Assembly: GCF_024622975.1 (NCBI RefSeq)
Contig: NZ_JANJZT010000010.1
Location: forward strand, 1-64,000
From: Blautia caecimuris
GTDB taxonomy: Bacteria; Bacillota; Clostridia; Lachnospirales; Lachnospiraceae
Length of the DNA stretch: 64,000 nucleotides
Reading direction: 5' to 3'
This document shows positions 17,426-25,898 of this stretch, piece by piece. The notes under the pieces are model-generated. The model ran no database searches, was not told the DNA's origin, and was given only the letters and a program-made list of their open reading frames with translations. The stretch's first letter is position 1; each line of letters starts with the position of its first letter. The translations under genes were made by a program, and so were the position numbers.

Positions 17426-19519
17426 ATGTACAAAAGTTATTCTATGGAACTGGCCGGAAGAACACTTACAGTAGATGTAGGACGTGTTGCGAAACAGGCC
17501 AACGGCGCAGCTCTTATGCACTATGGAGATACTACAGTTCTCTCAACAGCAACCGCTTCCAAGGAGCCGAGAGAGGGAATTGACTTTTTCCCGTTAAGTG
17601 TTGAGTATGAGGAAAAAATGTATGCAGTAGGAAAGATTCCGGGAGGCTTTAATAAAAGAGAAGGAAAGGCAAGCGAGCATGCGATCCTTACTTCCCGTGT
17701 TATTGACCGTCCTATGCGTCCTCTGTTTCCAAAGGATTACAGAAATGACGTAACACTTGTAAATATGGTAATGTCTGTTGACCCGGAATGCAATCCGGAG
17801 ATTCCGGCAATGCTCGGTTCTGCTATTGCAACCTGCATTTCCGACATTCCTTTTGACGGTCCCTGCGCTACTACTCAGGTAGGCCTTATTGACGGCGAAT
17901 TTGTGATCAACCCGTCTCTGGCTCAGAAGGAGATTTCTGATCTTCAGCTTACTGTTGCCTCTACAAGAGAAAAAGTCATCATGATCGAAGCCGGAGCAAA
18001 CGAGGTTCCGGAAGACAAGATGATCGAGGCAATTTACAAGGCTCATGAGGTAAACCAGGAGATCATCCGTTTTATTGATAAGATCGTTGCAGACTGCGGC
18101 AAAGAAAAACATCTGTACGCTTCCTGCGCAGTACCGGAAGAGCTGTTTGCGGCAATCCGCGAGATCGTTCCGCCGGAAGAAATGGAAGAGGCTGTATTCA
18201 CAGACGACAAGCAGACAAGAGAAGAAAATATCCGCGAGATCACAGCCAGACTTCAGGAAAAATTTGCAGATAACGAAGAATGGCTGAACGTACTGGGTGA
18301 GGCTGTTTATCAGTATCAGAAAAAGACTGTCCGCAAGATGATCCTCAAAGATCACAAACGTCCGGACGGACGTAAGATCACAGAGATCCGTCCTCTTGCA
18401 GCAGAAGTGGATCTGATCCCGAGAGTTCACGGTTCTGCAATGTTTACCCGCGGACAGACTCAGATCTGTACAGTGACAACTCTGGCTCCTCTTTCCGAGG
18501 CTCAGAGACTGGACGGACTGGATGAATTTGAAACTTCCAAGAGATATATGCACCACTATAACTTCCCGTCCTACTCAGTCGGTGAGACAAAACCGTCAAG
18601 AGGACCGGGACGCCGTGAGATCGGTCATGGAGCACTGGCTGAGAGAGCACTCGTTCCGGTACTTCCGTCAGCAGAGGAGTTCCCTTATGCGATCCGTACC
18701 GTATCTGAGACTTTTGAATCAAACGGCTCTACCTCTCAGGCAAGTATCTGTGCATCCACCATGTCTCTGATGGCAGCCGGAGTGCCGATCCGCAAACCGG
18801 TAGCGGGAATTTCCTGTGGTCTGGTAACAGGCGCAACAGATGACGACTATATTGTTCTTACGGATATTCAGGGACTTGAGGACTTTTTCGGCGACATGGA
18901 CTTCAAGGTAGCCGGAACTCATGAGGGTATCACTGCCATCCAGATGGATATTAAAATCCACGGACTTACCAGACCGATCGTAGAGGAAGCTATCCGCAGA
19001 ACAAAAGAGGCAAGAGAATACATTCTTACAGAGGTTATGGAAAAATGTATTGCAGAGCCTCGTAACAATGTAAATAAATACGCTCCGAAGATCATCCAGA
19101 TCCAGATCGACCCTCAGAAGATCGGTGATGTGGTTGGTCAGAGAGGAAAAACCATCAATGCTATTATCGAGCGTACAGGTGTACAGATCGATATCAGCGA
19201 TGAAGGCGCAGTATCTATCTGCGGAGTAGATCAGAGAGGAATGGACGAGGCTGCTCATATGATCGAAATGATCACAACTGATTTTGAGGCAGGACAGCTC
19301 TTCACAGGAAAAGTTGTCAGCATCAAAGAGTTTGGCGCATTCGTTGAGTTTGCACCGGGCAAAGAGGGTATGGTCCATATTTCCAAGATCGCAAAAGAAA
19401 GAATCGACAAGGTAGAAGATGTTCTGAGCATTGGTGATGAAGTAAAAGTCATCTGTCTTGGAAAAGATAAAATGGGCAGAATCAGCTTCAGTATGAAAGA
19501 TGTGCCGGAAGAGGCATAA
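17426..19519 (+). CDS. pnp: polyribonucleotide nucleotidyltransferase (PNPase)
   Basis: 697 residues. Phosphorolytic 3'-5' exoribonuclease of the mRNA decay machinery. Two RNase PH domains flank a helical domain (the first from YKSYSMELAGRTLTVDVG, the second with PRVHGSAMFTRGQTQ and GPGRREIGHGALAERAL). They are followed by a KH domain (IGDVVGQRGKTINAIIE) and a C-terminal S1 domain (GKVVSIKEFGAFVEFAPG). AAAGGAG lies about eight bases upstream. Complete and unremarkable. Confidence 0.97.
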   Translation: MYKSYSMELAGRTLTVDVGRVAKQANGAALMHYGDTTVLSTATASKEPREGIDFFPLSVEYEEKMYAVGKIPGGFNKREGKASEHAILTSRVIDRPMRPLFPKDYRNDVTLVNMVMSVDPECNPEIPAMLGSAIATCISDIPFDGPCATTQVGLIDGEFVINPSLAQKEISDLQLTVASTREKVIMIEAGANEVPEDKMIEAIYKAHEVNQEIIRFIDKIVADCGKEKHLYASCAVPEELFAAIREIVPPEEMEEAVFTDDKQTREENIREITARLQEKFADNEEWLNVLGEAVYQYQKKTVRKMILKDHKRPDGRKITEIRPLAAEVDLIPRVHGSAMFTRGQTQICTVTTLAPLSEAQRLDGLDEFETSKRYMHHYNFPSYSVGETKPSRGPGRREIGHGALAERALVPVLPSAEEFPYAIRTVSETFESNGSTSQASICASTMSLMAAGVPIRKPVAGISCGLVTGATDDDYIVLTDIQGLEDFFGDMDFKVAGTHEGITAIQMDIKIHGLTRPIVEEAIRRTKEAREYILTEVMEKCIAEPRNNVNKYAPKIIQIQIDPQKIGDVVGQRGKTINAIIERTGVQIDISDEGAVSICGVDQRGMDEAAHMIEMITTDFEAGQLFTGKVVSIKEFGAFVEFAPGKEGMVHISKIAKERIDKVEDVLSIGDEVKVICLGKDKMGRISFSMKDVPEEA

Positions 19520-19531
19520 AAAAGAGGTTTT

Positions 19532-20020
19532 ATGAGATATCATAATATAACAAAGGACGATATGCTTAATGGAGACGGACTCCGTGTGGTACTCTGGGTA
19601 GCAGGCTGTAATCACTGCTGCAAAGAATGTCAGAATCCCATTACCTGGGATCCAAACGGAGGTCTTGCCTTCACAGAAGCAGAGGAAAATGAAATTTTTG
19701 CAGAGCTGGACAAGGATTATATCAGCGGGATCACTTTTTCAGGAGGAGATCCCCTGCATCCGGCAAACATTGCGGGCGTAACAGAATTTGCAAAAAAAAT
19801 CCGTCAGAAATATCCGAAAAAGACCATATGGCTTTATACAGGATCTCTCTGGGAAGAAATTCAGAATGAAGAGATAATTCAGTACCTTGATGTGTGTGTG
19901 GACGGAGAATTTCTTGTGAAGCGTAAGGATCCTTCTCTTCGCTGGAAAGGTTCGGACAATCAGCGTGTGATCGATGTTCCTGCAACGCTCCGTCAGGGAG
20001 AGATCGTCCTTCACGCATAA
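19532..20020 (+). CDS. nrdG: anaerobic ribonucleoside-triphosphate reductase activating protein
   Basis: 162 residues. Radical SAM enzyme that installs the glycyl radical on NrdD. The cluster motif is the CxxxCxxC in CNHCCKEC (about 29-36), followed by TFSGGDPLHPANI, the SAM-binding GGDP region. Usual length. It starts 12 bases after pnp with an AGAGG site. NrdD itself is not in the window, and a dUTPase gene follows, so this pair concerns deoxynucleotide supply. Confidence 0.93.
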   Translation: MRYHNITKDDMLNGDGLRVVLWVAGCNHCCKECQNPITWDPNGGLAFTEAEENEIFAELDKDYISGITFSGGDPLHPANIAGVTEFAKKIRQKYPKKTIWLYTGSLWEEIQNEEIIQYLDVCVDGEFLVKRKDPSLRWKGSDNQRVIDVPATLRQGEIVLHA

Positions 20021-20037
20021 GCATTAAGGAGAAAAGC

Positions 20038-20553
20038 ATGAAAAGAATTGCAAAATTTCATAAAGTAAGTGAAAAACGTTTCCTTGAGGATTGGAAAGAT
20101 ACTTTTCCGGATGCAGAGGAAGAAGAAATCAAAAAGATTTATGCAGATATCCTGCTTCCTGAAAGAGCCACTGCAGGAAGTGCAGGCTATGATTTCTTTT
20201 CACCTGCAGACTTCAGCCTTGCACCTGGCGGGATCATCAAGATTCCCACAGGAATCCGGGTGGAGATGGAGCAGGACTGGGTTCTGAAATGTTATCCCAG
20301 AAGCGGACTTGGGTTCAGGTATCGTCTGCAGCTGAACAATACAGTGGGCATTATCGACAGCGATTATTTTTATTCTGACAATGAAGGCCACATTTTTGCA
20401 AAGCTGACAAATGACGGACGTGAAGGAAAAAACGTAGAACTTGCAAAAGGAAACGGATTTATGCAGGGAATTTTTGTAGAATACGGGATTACCGTAGATG
20501 ACGATGCCCAGGGTATTCGAAACGGCGGATTTGGAAGCACGACAAATAAATAA
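20038..20553 (+). CDS. dut: dUTP diphosphatase (trimeric dUTPase)
   Basis: 171 residues. Hydrolyses dUTP to dUMP, keeping uracil out of DNA. The five motifs are seen in order: ERATAGSAGYDFFSP (1), PRSGLGFRY (2), NTVGIIDSDYF (3, the catalytic Asp region), NGFMQGIFVEYG (4) and the P-loop-like RNGGFGSTT (5) near the C-terminus. An N-terminal extension of about 35 residues and a YSDNEGH insert after motif 3 make it longer than the 145-150 residue average. AAGGAG precedes the ATG. It follows nrdG by 17 bp. Confidence 0.9.
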   Translation: MKRIAKFHKVSEKRFLEDWKDTFPDAEEEEIKKIYADILLPERATAGSAGYDFFSPADFSLAPGGIIKIPTGIRVEMEQDWVLKCYPRSGLGFRYRLQLNNTVGIIDSDYFYSDNEGHIFAKLTNDGREGKNVELAKGNGFMQGIFVEYGITVDDDAQGIRNGGFGSTTNK

Positions 20554-20567
20554 TCAATACATTACAA

Positions 20568-20609
20568 AAACAGGAGAGCCTGGAAATTAATCCAGAAGCT
20601 CTCCTGTTT
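20568..20609. terminator. convergent terminator between dut and the DUF1292 gene
   Basis: AAACAGGAGAGC pairs with GCTCTCCTGTTT around an inner CTGG/CCAG. The T-run is better on the minus strand. The stem includes the last codons of the minus-strand gene. Confidence 0.75.
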
Positions 20610-20985
20610 CTTCTTTATGAGCATTTTCAAGTCCTGTTTCTTCTGCTTTGCGGGCATTCTCAAGGATTGTGTTAAATGCGTCTGCAGCCTTTGCATATTC
20701 ATCGTCGCTTTCGATATTTTCCAGCATGGGATTTCCGTCCTCTGTGCGGGAGAATACATAAAGATATACTTCTCCGTCACTGTTCTGACCGTTTTCGTCA
20801 AGAGGGAGAAGGGCAATGTATTCTTTTTCATCTACAGGATAGATGGTAAGAATCGCACATTCTACTTCTGTATTGTCATCCAGTGTAAGAGTAATGGTAT
20901 TTGGTGTTTCATTCTGATCAGAGCCGCAGCCTGAGCAGGAAGCGCAGTCGCTTGCGCTGCAGGAACTTGTAAATTCTTCGTTCAT
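20587..20985 (-). CDS. DUF1292 family protein with N-terminal cysteine cluster
   Basis: 132 residues. The DUF1292 core (about 30-95) shows TITLTLDDNTEVECAILTIY, the ALLPLDENG turn and EVYLYVFSRTEDG. An Ala/Glu-rich C-terminal helix ends in EETGELLD. Unusually, the N-terminus carries C9, C14, C17 and C20 (CxxxxCxxCxxC), which could bind a metal. GAGGAAA precedes the ATG. The family is widespread in Firmicutes with unknown function. It stands alone between convergent and divergent neighbours. Confidence 0.85.
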   Translation of the reverse strand: MNEEFTSSCSASDCASCSGCGSDQNETPNTITLTLDDNTEVECAILTIYPVDEKEYIALLPLDENGQNSDGEVYLYVFSRTEDGNPMLENIESDDEYAKAADAFNTILENARKAEETGLENAHKEETGELLD

Positions 20986-21042
20986 GTGGTTTCCTCACTT
21001 TTTTGTATTTATCCGGGGTCATCTGACCAGGGATTATGAATC

Positions 21043-21070
21043 ATTTTATCAGATAAGCGTCAGCTTGTAA
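21043..21070 (-). promoter_or_regulatory. candidate promoter of the DUF1292 gene
   Basis: On the minus strand: TTACAA, 16-bp spacer, TAAAAT, about 58 bases upstream of the ATG. The rest of the 325-bp gap between the two divergent genes shows no ORF. Confidence 0.4.
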
Positions 21071-21241
21071 ACAGCTGAAAAAACGCCGTGTCTGCTTTAG
21101 GGGCTACGGGATACAGAAAAACAATATACGATCTTCTGATCCGGAGATTTATATGAAGCTGTCAGAATATCGTGAGAAGCCGGTTGCTGCGAACAGTAAC
21201 AGAAGCCCTGACAGGAAAAGCGGGATTCCGTAAAAACAGGT

Positions 21242-21270
21242 TTGGTATCAAAGGTTAAATATGGTATACT
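21242..21270 (+). promoter_or_regulatory. promoter of the exonuclease III gene
   Basis: TTGGTA, 17-bp spacer, TATACT, ending 40 bases before the TTG start. Confidence 0.65.
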
Positions 21271-21310
21271 GTAAGTATCAAAGACTGAGAAACGTTACAG
21301 GAGGAAAAAA

Positions 21311-22066
21311 TTGAAGCTTATTTCGTGGAATGTAAATGGGATCAGAGCCTGCATCACAAAAGGTTTTGAGGAGAGCTTTCAGAAGCTGGATGCAGATATC
21401 TTTTGTATCCAGGAGACAAAATGTCAGGAAAATCAGGTGAAACTGGAACTTCCAGGCTATTATCAGTACTGGAATTTCGCCAATCGGAAAGGATATTCCG
21501 GAACCGCAGTATTTACCAGGCAGGAACCGATGAATGTTGTAAATGGAATCGGGATAGAGGAACACGATAAAGAGGGACGCGTGATCACCCTGGAATTTGA
21601 GAAATTTTATCTGGTGACAGTGTACACCCCCAATTCTCAGAGCGAGCTGAAAAGACTTTCTTATCGGATGGAATGGGAAAGAGATTTTCTGGCATATCTT
21701 CTGAAATTACAGGAGAAGAAACCGGTAGTCTGCTGCGGTGATCTGAACGTGGCGCATCAGGACATTGACCTGAAAAATCCAAAAAGCAACCGCAAAAATC
21801 CGGGATTTACCGATGAAGAAAGAGAATGTTTTACCAGAGTCCTGCAAAGCGGCTTTATTGATACGTTCCGATATTTTTATCCGGATCAGGAAAACATTTA
21901 TTCCTGGTGGTCTTACCGGTTTAAGGCAAGGGAAAAGAACGCAGGATGGAGAATTGATTATTTTATTGCCTCTCCCCAGCTGGAAAGCCGGCTTGAGGAC
22001 GCAAAAATACACACAGATATTCTGGGCTCCGACCATTGTCCGGTAGAACTGGATCTTAAAATCTGA
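21311..22066 (+). CDS. xth: exodeoxyribonuclease III (AP endonuclease)
   Basis: 251 residues, typical of the ExoIII family. Base-excision repair enzyme cutting at abasic sites and degrading 3' ends. Seen: KLISWNVNGIRACITKGF, the metal-binding Glu in IQETKCQ, the catalytic YTPNS, CGDLNVAHQDIDLKNPK, WSYRFKAREKNAGWRIDYF, and the terminal SDHCPVEL. The start is TTG with AGGAGGAAAAAA upstream. It has its own promoter. Confidence 0.95.
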   Translation: MKLISWNVNGIRACITKGFEESFQKLDADIFCIQETKCQENQVKLELPGYYQYWNFANRKGYSGTAVFTRQEPMNVVNGIGIEEHDKEGRVITLEFEKFYLVTVYTPNSQSELKRLSYRMEWERDFLAYLLKLQEKKPVVCCGDLNVAHQDIDLKNPKSNRKNPGFTDEERECFTRVLQSGFIDTFRYFYPDQENIYSWWSYRFKAREKNAGWRIDYFIASPQLESRLEDAKIHTDILGSDHCPVELDLKI

Positions 22067-22130
22067 GGTTTTCTGTACAGGAAATGGAATAAACGGGACT
22101 GAAACAGGCTGTCGAAAAGGAGAGACGATC

Positions 22131-23972
22131 ATGGAAAAATGGGACAGGATAGTGATTCGAAATGGAAATCCCGTAATGCTCGGAGCAAACAAAAATGAAG
22201 AAGGAATGAACTTTGCGGCAGAGGTTCTGCCAGGGGCAGAGGCGGCGCTGGTTCTGTACCAGAAAGGCAGCGCAGTTCCATGCAGAGAGATTCCTTTTAC
22301 AGAACGCATGGGAAAGGTATGTACCATGCTGGTTTCCGGGCTGAACACAAAAAAATATGAATATAATTTCCGCATTGACGGAAAAATCGTGCAGGATCCG
22401 TTTGCTCATGGAATCTGCGGAAGGGAACAGTTCGGAATTCGGGGAAACGGAGAAAATGAAAACCAGATCCGCTGTACCTTTCTTACAGAAAAGGAATATG
22501 ACTGGGAGGAAGACCGGTTTCCGGAGATTCCATACCGGGATCTGATTCTGTATAAGGTACATGTAAGAGGATATACAAAGCAGCAGAAGCTACCTCAGAA
22601 ACGGAGAGGAACCTTCAGCGGACTGAAAGAAATGATCCCTTACTGGAAGGAACTGGGCATTAACGCTGTGGAATTAATGCCGGCCTATGAATTTATGGAA
22701 CTGCCGTATTCCAATGGGAAACAAAGCCATATGATCACAGAAAAGAGAAGCCAGGACAGGATAAACTACTGGGGCTATGTAAAGGGCTTTTATTTTGCGC
22801 CAAAGCGCTCCTACTGTGCCACAAAGGAACCGGAAAATGAATTCCGGGATCTGGTCAAAGCTCTGCATCAGGCAGGGATGGAATGCATTATGGAGCTGTA
22901 TTTTCCCGGGGGAACTAACCCTCTTACAGCCCTTCGTGCGGCCTGGTTCTGGAGAGATTATTACCATGTGGACGGCTTTCATTTTATGGGAGACGGCGTG
23001 CCAACAGAGCTTCTTGCAGGAGATCATATTCTTTACGGGACAAAAAAGCTTTTTGGGGATTTATCTGTCAGCGCTGAGGATGAAATGTCTGCAGAGTGTA
23101 CAGATGCCTTTCAGAGGGACATGCGCCGTTATCTGAAAAGCGACGAAGGAATGCTTCCGGCTGTGGAGTATCATCTGCGTCATATCCGGAATGCAGGTGG
23201 AACGGTCCACTATATGGCAAGTCAGGACGGTTTTACCCTTTATGATACAGTTGCCTATAATTATCGTCACAATGAAGAAAACGGAGAAAACAATCAGGAC
23301 GGCAGCGAGTATAATTATTCCTGGAACTGCGGGCTGGAAGGCCCTACCAGAAAGATGGCTGTAAAAAAAATGCGGGATCAGCAGATCAAAAATGCATTTC
23401 TTATGCTCCTGCTCAGCCAGGGAACTCCTGTGATCTACGGAGGGGACGAATTCTGCAATTCTCAGAACGGAAACAATAATGCCTGGTGTCAGGACAATCC
23501 TGTTGGATGGACAGACTGGAAAGCCTTCCGAAAGAACAAAAATATTTTTGAATTTGTAAAGGAAGCGGTTGCCTTTCGGAAAGCTCATCCCATTCTTCAC
23601 ATGGAGAAGGAGCCAAAAGGAGCTGATTATCTTGCAAAAGGTTTTCCGGATATTTCTTTCCATGGAGAGCGCGCCTGGTATCTGAATCAGGAAAATACCA
23701 GCCGCCTTCTCGGAGTGATGTACTGCGGCTCCTATGCCAAAAAAGAAGACGGTTCAGAGGATGATTTCATCTATGTAGGCTATAATTTTCACTGGGAAAA
23801 CAGAACCATTGCTCTTCCCAACCTTCCGGAGGGTATGACCTGGAAAAAAACAGCCGATACCTCAGACACAGAGGAGGGTGACTCCTTCCGGGAAAGAGAA
23901 GAGTCCTATGAAAAAAATATAGAGATCAGTCCCCGCACCATTGTGGTGCTGACAGGTAAAAAGGAGGAATAA
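22131..23972 (+). CDS. GH13 debranching-enzyme-like protein with degenerate active site
   Basis: 613 residues in a glycogen-debranching/isoamylase arrangement: N-terminal beta-sandwich (about 1-115), then a (beta/alpha)8 barrel from YKVHVRGYTKQ. The scaffold is clear (WKELGINAVELMPAYEF, NYWGYVKGFYFAPKRSY, QGTPVIYGGDEFCNSQNGNN). The four conserved catalytic regions are altered, though: DVVxNH is MELYFPGG (about 254-261), GFRFD is GFHFM with Met286 at the nucleophile, the acid/base Glu region reads ILYGT, and HDGFTL is QDGFTL (Q365). It may be a non-catalytic glycan-binding or regulatory relative. GAAAAGGAGA precedes the ATG. DUF5662 follows after three bases. Confidence 0.8.
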   Translation: MEKWDRIVIRNGNPVMLGANKNEEGMNFAAEVLPGAEAALVLYQKGSAVPCREIPFTERMGKVCTMLVSGLNTKKYEYNFRIDGKIVQDPFAHGICGREQFGIRGNGENENQIRCTFLTEKEYDWEEDRFPEIPYRDLILYKVHVRGYTKQQKLPQKRRGTFSGLKEMIPYWKELGINAVELMPAYEFMELPYSNGKQSHMITEKRSQDRINYWGYVKGFYFAPKRSYCATKEPENEFRDLVKALHQAGMECIMELYFPGGTNPLTALRAAWFWRDYYHVDGFHFMGDGVPTELLAGDHILYGTKKLFGDLSVSAEDEMSAECTDAFQRDMRRYLKSDEGMLPAVEYHLRHIRNAGGTVHYMASQDGFTLYDTVAYNYRHNEENGENNQDGSEYNYSWNCGLEGPTRKMAVKKMRDQQIKNAFLMLLLSQGTPVIYGGDEFCNSQNGNNNAWCQDNPVGWTDWKAFRKNKNIFEFVKEAVAFRKAHPILHMEKEPKGADYLAKGFPDISFHGERAWYLNQENTSRLLGVMYCGSYAKKEDGSEDDFIYVGYNFHWENRTIALPNLPEGMTWKKTADTSDTEEGDSFREREESYEKNIEISPRTIVVLTGKKEE

Positions 23973-23975
23973 GCA

Positions 23976-24533
23976 GTGCATCCGTGGCTTCATTTTAAGA
24001 CCATTACCAGACACAAGCTCCTTGTGATGAAATACTGCTTTCGTATCGGGCTCTACAAACAGGGACTTCTTCACGATCTGTCCAAATATTCGCCTGCAGA
24101 ATTTCTGGTAGGCTGTAAATATTATCAGGGCACAAGGAGCCCAAATAATGCAGAAAGGGAGGACATTGGGGTTTCCACCTCCTGGCTTCATCATAAAGGA
24201 AGAAACAAGCATCATTTTGAACACTGGGTGGACTATTCACTGGATGGAGAGCATGTGATCATGGGGGCGCCGATGCCCCGGAAGTACGTGGCGGAAATGG
24301 TCATGGACAGGATCAGTGCATCCAGGAACTATCTGGGGGATGCCTATACAGAAAGCCAGCCTCTGGAATATTACCTGAAAAGCAAGGACAGCCTGTGGTT
24401 CATCCATCCCCGAACCAAAAAAGAACTGGAAGGACTTTTAAGAATCCTGAACGATCATGGAGAAAAGAAACTTCTGCATTATATTAAGTACGTGTATCTG
24501 AAGCAGGAGCCAAAAAGCAGAATAAAGTATTAA
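23976..24533 (+). CDS. DUF5662 family protein
   Basis: 185 residues, GTG start with AAGGAGGA upstream, three bases after the GH13-like gene, so co-transcribed. DUF5662 features seen: HKLLVMKYCFRIGLYKQGLL, the HD-like HDLSKYSPAEF, and the His-rich SWLHHKGRNKHHFEHW followed by VDY. The histidines and aspartates resemble a metal-dependent HD-type hydrolase arrangement, but no activity is established for the family. It ends before an intrinsic terminator. Confidence 0.85.
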   Translation: MHPWLHFKTITRHKLLVMKYCFRIGLYKQGLLHDLSKYSPAEFLVGCKYYQGTRSPNNAEREDIGVSTSWLHHKGRNKHHFEHWVDYSLDGEHVIMGAPMPRKYVAEMVMDRISASRNYLGDAYTESQPLEYYLKSKDSLWFIHPRTKKELEGLLRILNDHGEKKLLHYIKYVYLKQEPKSRIKY

Positions 24534-24547
24534 AAACACAATAAAAG

Positions 24548-24589
24548 AGAATGAAACTGTCTGAGAAGAGGGGTTTCATTCTTTTTTTT
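24548..24589 (+). terminator. intrinsic terminator after the DUF5662 gene
   Basis: AGAATGAAAC pairs with GTTTCATTCT, followed by eight T residues. Confidence 0.85.
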
Positions 24590-24603
24590 GAAAAAACAGA
24601 ACA

Positions 24604-24650
24604 AACAGTATATAACACTTGACAACAGTTTTATACTGTTATATACTGTT
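24604..24650 (+). promoter_or_regulatory. promoter with nested palindromic GntR operator
   Basis: TTGACA (24619), 17-bp spacer, TATACT (24642). AACAGTATATAA (24604-24615) and TTATATACTGTT (24639-24650) are exact inverted repeats flanking the -35 and covering the -10. A second pair, AACAGT/ACTGTT (24624/24635), is nested inside. This is the layout expected for autorepression by the YtrA-type regulator encoded next. Confidence 0.8.
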
Positions 24651-24668
24651 TGCACAGGAGGAGAAGAT

Positions 24669-25043
24669 ATGCATATCATTATTAACCATACATCCATGAC
24701 TCCTATATACGAACAGATCGTATCACAGATCCGGGCAGATATCATCAATGGTGATCTGGTTCCGGGGACAGCGCTTCCGTCAGTCCGAATGCTTTCCCGC
24801 GAGCTGAAGATCAGCGCTCTGACTGTAAAAAAAGCATACGATTATCTGGAAGAAGAGGGACTGGTGCATACTGTCCATGGAAAGGGCAGTTTTATTGCAG
24901 AGGCCAATCAGGAGATGCTCATGGAAGAAAGAAGAAAAGAGCTGGAACATGATCTGGATAAGGCTGTCCGCAAAGCGCGGGCAGGCGGATTGACAGATCA
25001 GGAAATCTGTGATCTGTTTCAGCTGATTATGGAGGGAGAATAA
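24669..25043 (+). CDS. GntR-family regulator, YtrA subfamily
   Basis: 124 residues. The N-terminal winged helix has TPIYEQIVSQIRADIINGDL, GTALPSVRMLSREL and KKAYDYLEEEGLVHTVHGKG. A short helical C-terminal dimerisation segment follows and there is no ligand domain, as in YtrA. The ATG at 24669 has AGGAGGAGA upstream. It heads an operon with an ABC ATPase and a permease, and the palindromic promoter suggests it represses the whole unit. In relatives this operon type responds to cell-wall-active peptides or antibiotics; that is inference here. Confidence 0.92.
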   Translation: MHIIINHTSMTPIYEQIVSQIRADIINGDLVPGTALPSVRMLSRELKISALTVKKAYDYLEEEGLVHTVHGKGSFIAEANQEMLMEERRKELEHDLDKAVRKARAGGLTDQEICDLFQLIMEGE

Positions 25044-25046
25044 ACT

Positions 25047-25898
25047 ATGCTTGCAGAACTTGATCAGGTAAAAAAACAGTATAAAGATTTTACCCTTGAT
25101 TGTTCCATGAAGATTCAGGAAGATTGCGTTACCGGACTTATCGGAGCCAACGGAGCAGGAAAAAGTACAACCTTTAAAATGCTTCTGGGACTTGTACGAC
25201 CAGATTCCGGAGAAATACGGATTTTTGGAAAAAACAGAAAAGATCTGTCAGAAAATGACAGAAGAGAGATAGGTACGGTTCTTTCGGACAGCTTTTTTTC
25301 CGGATACCTGACAGTGGCTCAGCTAATGAGTTTTATGGGAGACTTTTATCCTGGATTTCAGAAAAAGGAATTTGAGAAGCAGTGTGGCCGATTCCAGCTT
25401 CCCGTTGACAAAAAGATAAAGGAATTTTCAACAGGAATGAAGGCAAAGCTGAAAATACTTTTTGCCATAAGTGTGAACGCAAGATTTCTGATTCTGGATG
25501 AGCCTACAGCCGGACTGGATGTTATGTCCAGGGAAACGATTCTGGATCTTCTCAGAGAGTATATGGAGGTTCCGGGCAGAGGAGTTTTGATAAGCTCCCA
25601 TATTTCCTCAGATTTGGAGCAGTTCTGTGATGAAATTTATATGATCGATCGGGGAAAAATCGTGATGCAAGAAGAAACAGACAGGATTCTGGGCAATTAC
25701 GGGGTATTGAAGTTAGATGACAGAAGCTTTGCCTCTCTGGATAAAAAATACCTTCTCAGGATTAGAAAAGAAGCCTTCGGCTACAGCTGTCTTACAGATC
25801 AGAGACAGTTTTATCAGGAAAACTATCCGGATCTTACAGTGGAAAGGGGTACTGTAGACCAGGTACTGACCATGATGACGAAAGGAGAAGCATTATGA
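25047..25898 (+). CDS. ABC transporter ATP-binding protein
   Basis: 283 residues. Walker A GANGAGKSTTFKML (about 34-47), Q-loop region with SDSFFSGYLT, signature FSTGMKAKLKILFA in place of LSGGQ (usual in this subfamily), Walker B FLILDEPTAGLD, and switch His in ISSHI. A C-terminal extension of about 70 residues follows. It starts three bases after the GntR gene and overlaps the permease start by four bases. It energises the next gene's permease. Confidence 0.93.
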   Translation: MLAELDQVKKQYKDFTLDCSMKIQEDCVTGLIGANGAGKSTTFKMLLGLVRPDSGEIRIFGKNRKDLSENDRREIGTVLSDSFFSGYLTVAQLMSFMGDFYPGFQKKEFEKQCGRFQLPVDKKIKEFSTGMKAKLKILFAISVNARFLILDEPTAGLDVMSRETILDLLREYMEVPGRGVLISSHISSDLEQFCDEIYMIDRGKIVMQEETDRILGNYGVLKLDDRSFASLDKKYLLRIRKEAFGYSCLTDQRQFYQENYPDLTVERGTVDQVLTMMTKGEAL

